Position numbers and translations under genes: made by a program | Notes under the pieces: model-generated | Databases searched by the model: none | What the model was told of the DNA's origin: nothing | Seen by the model: the letters and a program-made list of their open reading frames with translations, nothing else | Assembly: GCA_002084875.1 (NCBI GenBank) | Contig: NBMH01000090.1 | Location: 1-46,016, forward strand | Source of the DNA: Anaerolineaceae bacterium 4572_78 | Lineage (GTDB): Bacteria; Chloroflexota; Anaerolineae; 4572-78 | Length of the DNA: 46,016 bases | Direction: 5' to 3' | Shown: in pieces, positions 42,765 to 46,016 of the stretch | Layout of the letters: each line of letters starts with the position of its first letter | How positions within the stretch are numbered: the first letter of the stretch is position 1

Positions 42765-43994
42765 ATGAATGAACACATCGCTCCTGATTCCAATAAGGGA
42801 CTGATATATTTAATGGCTATCACCATAAGTGCCAAATTTCTCCTTGATACATCAGTTCAAATTTTCAGCCCCTTCATAACAATTATCGCCAAAGGATTGG
42901 GCATAAGTATCATTACCATGGGGCAACTGATTAGCCTACGCAGTTTAATAGGCTTGATTGCCCCAATTTTTGGGACATTAGCCGATAAAGTAGGGCACAA
43001 AATCATAATGCGACTTGGCTTATTTTTATCAGGAATTGGCTTGCTGTTTATTGCAACTGGTTATCATATCAGCATCATTATACTTGGTATGATAATAGTA
43101 GGCATAGGCGGCTCAATTTATATTCCCAACCTACAAGCATACTTGGGCATGCGTTTACCTCACAATCAACGAGCCAGAATGATAGGTATTGTTGAGTATT
43201 CTTGGGCATTATCAGGTATCATTGGTGTGTTTTTAGCAGGGTTACTAATTGCTGCCAGTAATTGGCAAATGCCATTAATTGTATTGGGAATCGGCTTACT
43301 AATCGCTGGATTTATATCAGCTACACTACCCCGCGACATTTCTCATATTTCACCTTCCGTGTCGGATTCACATCTCCCTAAGCAAAATTACTGGTCACAT
43401 ATTTGTGCTTTTTTTGATTTGGGAAATAATGCCAAGTCTGCTTGGGCGGCTATCACTGCCAATGGATTGAATTTCTTTGCTATGGTACATATCATCATCA
43501 TATATGGAGGATGGCTAGAGATGGAATATGGGCTTGAGGCATATCAACTCGGTACCGTTGCCTTAATTATCGGTTTGTTTGATTGGGGAGCAAGTATTAT
43601 CTTTAGTATTATTGGTGACAAATTCGGTCGAAAGCAAAGTGTATTATTTGGTGTTGTGGGAACAGTGATTAGCTATTTATTATTTCCCTTTTTGAACCTA
43701 AGCCTGAAATTAGCAGTTGTGAGTCTTGTCCTGATTCGATTTTGTTTTGAGTTTGCTATATTGAGCAATATTATTCTTGTTTTGGAGCAGGTTCCTGAAC
43801 AGCAAGGAAAAATACTTTCCTTAAATATGGCAGGTGCATTAATCGGCATTACAATAGCGGGATTCACCGGCCCATGGGCATATCTCAGTTATGGGGTGTG
43901 GGGATTAGGACCCGTTTCTTTGATAGCGGCATTATTATCATTGGGCGTTTTAATAAGCATTGTACAAGTACCATATCCTACTACTGCAGTATAA
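42765..43994 (+). CDS. MFS transporter
   Basis: A 409-residue major facilitator protein with 12 predicted membrane helices in two halves. The loop 2-3 signature is present as GTLADKVGHKIIMRLGLFLSG, and its counterpart in the second half is SIIGDKFGRKQSVLFGVVG. A cytoplasmic loop of about 45 residues joins helices 6 and 7 (RDISHISPSVSDSHLPK). The substrate cannot be deduced; members of this broad type move drugs, sugars or small metabolites. It is read from a good promoter at 42601, followed 37 bases later by a DUF2085 gene. Confidence 0.9.
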   Translation: MNEHIAPDSNKGLIYLMAITISAKFLLDTSVQIFSPFITIIAKGLGISIITMGQLISLRSLIGLIAPIFGTLADKVGHKIIMRLGLFLSGIGLLFIATGYHISIIILGMIIVGIGGSIYIPNLQAYLGMRLPHNQRARMIGIVEYSWALSGIIGVFLAGLLIAASNWQMPLIVLGIGLLIAGFISATLPRDISHISPSVSDSHLPKQNYWSHICAFFDLGNNAKSAWAAITANGLNFFAMVHIIIIYGGWLEMEYGLEAYQLGTVALIIGLFDWGASIIFSIIGDKFGRKQSVLFGVVGTVISYLLFPFLNLSLKLAVVSLVLIRFCFEFAILSNIILVLEQVPEQQGKILSLNMAGALIGITIAGFTGPWAYLSYGVWGLGPVSLIAALLSLGVLISIVQVPYPTTAV

Positions 43995-44031
43995 TTTAAA
44001 TTTTGATACGATAGGATGACAAACAAACATA

Positions 44032-44742
44032 ATGAAACAATCAACACAACCAACAGTTAATTTTGCTGATAGATTTGAGCATTGGATTAATCTACAAGCA
44101 TGGCGATTGGCTAAATATTGGCTATTTTTATTTATTGCCTTTGCAGTAACATTTGTCGGCTTACCGTACTTAGCACCGATACTAATGCACTACGGCTATA
44201 CCATCCCCGCAAATGTTATCTATCAGGTTTATCAAATCACATGTCATCAATTTCCCTCGCGGTCGTTTTTTATTTTTGAACACCAAGCAGGATTTTGCCA
44301 TAGAGATACTGCGATATGGACAGCGTTTTCTATCGGAGGCATTATTTTTTATGTCTTTCGCAATCGTATTGTGGGTATCCCTTTTCATTGGTGGATTTTA
44401 GCTTTAATTCCTATTGGATTGGACGGCGGTACACAATTGATGGGACCACTTTACCAAGTTTTTCCTGTTTGGGTACTTACAGGATTTGCCATTGTTGTAT
44501 GGCTTCTTTTAACAGGAATCATGGCTTGGCAAAAAGTTAATAACTGGCAATATTACCTGTTTGTATTATGTTTCCCAATCGGCATGACTTTTGTACATTT
44601 CACCGAACCTCGCTTGAGCAATTGGGTTTTACGAACTATGACTGGTTCATTTTTCGGTCTGGCAAATGCATGGCTGATGTTGCCAATGCTTGATGAGGCA
44701 TTCCGTGAACTTGAGGCTGAAATGAAACAGAAATTATATTAA
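44032..44742 (+). CDS. DUF2085 membrane protein
   Basis: A 236-residue membrane protein with about six hydrophobic segments. The diagnostic region is TCHQFPSRSFFIFEHQAGFC followed by HRDTAIWTAF, with the Cys-His and Cys-His-Arg pairs conserved in DUF2085 proteins and suggestive of metal or redox chemistry. PIGLDGGTQLMG is the second conserved motif. The function of the family is unknown. It is probably co-transcribed with the MFS gene. Confidence 0.88.
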   Translation: MKQSTQPTVNFADRFEHWINLQAWRLAKYWLFLFIAFAVTFVGLPYLAPILMHYGYTIPANVIYQVYQITCHQFPSRSFFIFEHQAGFCHRDTAIWTAFSIGGIIFYVFRNRIVGIPFHWWILALIPIGLDGGTQLMGPLYQVFPVWVLTGFAIVVWLLLTGIMAWQKVNNWQYYLFVLCFPIGMTFVHFTEPRLSNWVLRTMTGSFFGLANAWLMLPMLDEAFRELEAEMKQKLY

Positions 44743-44769
44743 GAAATAATTCTGACACTTGCAGGTCAT

Positions 44770-44817
44770 ATTGCCATTTACATACATATCATTCCAATCA
44801 TAATTATAAATGGCAAT
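44770..44817. terminator. Shared hairpin between convergent genes
   Basis: ATTGCCATTTA (44770-44780) and TAAATGGCAAT (44807-44817) form a perfect 11-bp inverted repeat with a 26-base AT-rich loop. It lies between the DUF2085 stop and the stop of the small minus-strand frame at 44827. No strong U tract, so termination is tentative. Confidence 0.4.
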
Positions 44818-44826
44818 TTCTGACTG

Positions 44827-44946
44827 TTATAAATCGCCTTGTAATTTTTGGCAAATGCATGGGGCACATCCACCAAAACCATTGACTAGAAATACGACGG
44901 TACCTTGACCTGTGGTGAGTTCGTTAAAGTTGATGTCTTTGGACAT
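44827..44946 (-). CDS. Possible 39-residue Cys-rich small protein
   Basis: ATG 44946 to TAA 44827 encodes 39 residues. A polar start (MSKDINFNELTTGQG) is followed by a hydrophobic strand VVFLVNGFGG and a Cys cluster CAPCIC near the end. The cluster recalls a thioredoxin-like CxxC after a beta strand, or a precursor peptide with modified cysteines. A promoter-like TTGTCT-17-TAATAT lies 30 bases upstream, and an inverted repeat follows the stop. The ribosome site is weak. It is too short for usual gene finders. No family is recognised. Moderate belief only. Confidence 0.45.
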   Translation of the reverse strand: MSKDINFNELTTGQGTVVFLVNGFGGCAPCICQKLQGDL

Positions 44947-44976
44947 ATGCTATTTTTGCCGATGCTTTAACGACAA

Positions 44977-45005
44977 ATATTAAAATAATATATTTTGAAA
45001 GACAA
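44977..45005 (-). promoter_or_regulatory. Candidate promoter of the 39-residue gene
   Basis: On the minus strand TTGTCT (45005-45000), a 17-base spacer and TAATAT (44982-44977), about 30 bases before ATG 44946. Confidence 0.4.
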
Positions 45006-45074
45006 TGGTAACTTAACTACCAATAGTTTAATATAGCGTTTGTGAACTGCCCAAACTAAAAACATATACCACAA

Positions 45075-45200
45075 TAATCTTAAGCAGGTAATTGAAATAC
45101 CTGCTACTAATGGGAGATTTATTATTCGCGGAGTGCGACAGCTTTTTAGACTTGTCTGATATGCACTCTTAGATTTTTGTCTAAACTCTAAAAACTAACC
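45075..45200 (-). ncRNA. Candidate structured small RNA
   Basis: On the minus strand a near-consensus promoter (45236-45207) would start a transcript at about 45200. Within the next 125 bases no frame starts convincingly, but several pairings are seen: TTAGA...TCTAA around CAAAAA (about 45184-45169), and GAGTGC with GCACTC (about 45167 and 45132) closing a 26-base loop. A perfect 8-bp hairpin AGCAGGTA/TACCTGCT (45105-45083) ends it, followed by TAAGATTATTGT as a loose terminator tail. No known RNA family was recognised by eye; a 6S-like long hairpin is not evident. Confidence 0.4.
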
Positions 45201-45206
45201 GTCTCC

Positions 45207-45236
45207 ATTATACCATAAAACAGGTTAGCAGGTCAA
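45207..45236 (-). promoter_or_regulatory. Strong promoter-like site, minus strand
   Basis: On the minus strand TTGACC (45236-45231), an 18-base spacer and consensus TATAAT (45212-45207). No protein gene follows it for more than 250 bases, which is the reason for proposing a small RNA. Confidence 0.6.
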
Positions 45237-45306
45237 GCCCACCTCTCTAGTTTTGCATGCTGACACGGTAAACCGACTCGCATAGTTGGTTGCCTTGTTT
45301 TGATTT

Positions 45307-45334
45307 TGGGAGTTGGGTGGTTTTGTGGTATAAT
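45307..45334 (+). promoter_or_regulatory. Promoter of the PD-(D/E)XK gene
   Basis: TTGGGA (45307-45312), a 16-base spacer and TATAAT (45329-45334); the gene starts at 45369 with GAGGTG 5 bases before the ATG. Confidence 0.5.
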
Positions 45335-45368
45335 GGGTTTAGTTATTTTTTGATTTGAGAGGTGTTTT

Positions 45369-46010
45369 ATGAGTAATTCTATATTAGCTAAAGATGTTAC
45401 ACTCTATGATTTGGAGACCAAATTTAGTCTCCAATTTACACAAGATACCCAATTTTTTCCAGAGTGGCAAGTTGACTTATCAGCTATCACAACGGAAGAA
45501 AAAATTTTTCTTGATACAGCTAAAGGCGGTTATATTAATTTAATTAGATATCCTTCTATGCTTGAAGATGCTGTTAAACTGACTGTATTATCCCCGCTTC
45601 TTAATTTATCAAACTTGTTATTACCACCATTTCATATGACAACGGAAACATCCATTTATATATCAAGTTCTGATGAAGATACAACCATTGAGGGTAGAAT
45701 TGATATTTTAGTATTGAAAGAAAATCTATGGATTCTTGTTATTGAATCAAAACGTGCTGAACTTTCGTTAAAAGTTGGCTTAGCACAAGTGTTAGCCTAT
45801 ATGTTAGCTAATCCTACACCACAAAAACCGTGTTTTGGTTTATTAACCAACGGTGGGAGTTATATCTTTCTTAAACTTGTAAATAAGCAAGTCCCTGTTT
45901 ATGGTATGTCACGGGTTTTTGACTTATTAAATCCTGGTAATGATTTATATCATGTGCTAAGTATCTTGAAAAATATAAAACAGTTAGCCTTAGATGAAGT
46001 TAGAAACTAA
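45369..46010 (+). CDS. PD-(D/E)XK nuclease-like protein (HsdR N-terminal type)
   Basis: A 213-residue cytosolic protein resembling the N-terminal nuclease domain of type I restriction HsdR subunits, often found as stand-alone proteins in cyanobacteria and Chloroflexota. The nuclease core is EGRIDILVLKENLWILVIESKR, i.e. Asp then E-x-K, preceded by the helix ARG/ML-like region around YPSMLEDAVKL. AQVLAYMLANP and CFGLLTNGGSYIFLKL follow the domain pattern. No helicase or HsdM/S partner is seen before the window ends. Start supported by GAGGTG. It may be a defence remnant or an independent nuclease; activity is unproven. Confidence 0.72.
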   Translation: MSNSILAKDVTLYDLETKFSLQFTQDTQFFPEWQVDLSAITTEEKIFLDTAKGGYINLIRYPSMLEDAVKLTVLSPLLNLSNLLLPPFHMTTETSIYISSSDEDTTIEGRIDILVLKENLWILVIESKRAELSLKVGLAQVLAYMLANPTPQKPCFGLLTNGGSYIFLKLVNKQVPVYGMSRVFDLLNPGNDLYHVLSILKNIKQLALDEVRN

Positions 46011-46016
46011 ACCCAA

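Noticed and set aside
45075-45200. 6S RNA or signal-recognition-particle RNA
   Set aside because: No long closing stem with central bubble and no GGAA-tetraloop/asymmetric-loop core was found; left as an unassigned candidate.

Overview
The window is an AT-rich bacterial chromosome segment, most likely from a Chloroflexota bacterium of the Anaerolineae type. This is an inference from gene content, not from a marker gene. The supporting features are a fused alpha/beta glycyl-tRNA synthetase, a class I (archaeal-type) lysyl-tRNA synthetase, secreted proteins with long Pro/Thr linkers, LysM/M23 lipoproteins, GT39 and GT87-like membrane glycosyltransferases, a DUF2085 membrane protein and many GAF/SpoIIE signalling proteins. 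No ribosomal RNA, integrase, transposase or CRISPR array was seen.

Layout. 0-8.4 kb: lysS, a UbiA prenyltransferase, a SixA-like phosphatase, a GT87-like membrane protein, a surface protein with a Pro/Thr stalk, a LysM/M23 lipoprotein and an orphan ZnuA-like lipoprotein. 8.6-15.9 kb: two large genes on the minus strand forming part of a PUFA/secondary-lipid synthase, KS-CLF-AT followed by a four-hotdog dehydratase protein. 16-20 kb: a HAMP-GAF-SpoIIE phosphatase overlapping a broken peptide-type substrate-binding protein. 20.6-24 kb: aminotransferase, Gfo/Idh/MocA dehydrogenase and UDP-sugar 6-dehydrogenase for an amino-uronic sugar. 24.3-27.3 kb: glyQS. 27.8-32.8 kb: a broken GT39 enzyme and a hybrid histidine kinase. 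33 kb: tRNA-Gly(CCC). 33.1-38.7 kb: a csm2-csm3-csm4-csm5-MCP operon, a type III-A CRISPR remnant without cas10. 39-42.4 kb: a split GAF/SpoIIE phosphatase and a STAS protein, i.e. partner-switching signalling. 42.7-46 kb: MFS transporter, DUF2085 protein, two unlisted small ORFs, a candidate small RNA and a PD-(D/E)XK protein.

The dominant unexplained theme is repeats. At least four short families are interleaved: a MITE-like element with TIR AGGGCTGTTCAATGCTA (A); a C/G-rich composite palindrome of the CCCCTCTCC...GGAGAGGGG kind (B); a GCTCC/CAAAGC(A/G)AGC block (C); and perfect hairpins such as AGACAAGAAAGGTTTT plus its complement (D). Heptanucleotide arrays (TGACTCC/TAACTCC/TGATTCC) are also present. 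Elements nest in one another (A inside B three times). They also lie in frame inside real genes (PKS, dehydratase, GlyRS, SpoIIE phosphatase, lipoprotein), much like the coding palindromic elements of Rickettsia. A 29-unit heptamer array ends the PKS gene seven bases before the dehydratase gene. Frame analysis shows that losing one unit would fuse the two proteins.

A second theme is that about six otherwise well-conserved genes look as if each had lost roughly 80-140 bases at one internal point (substrate-binding protein, aminotransferase, GT39, csm3, the csm4/csm5 junction, GAF/SpoIIE). This could be genome decay or an assembly or gap-closure artefact, and read mapping would decide.
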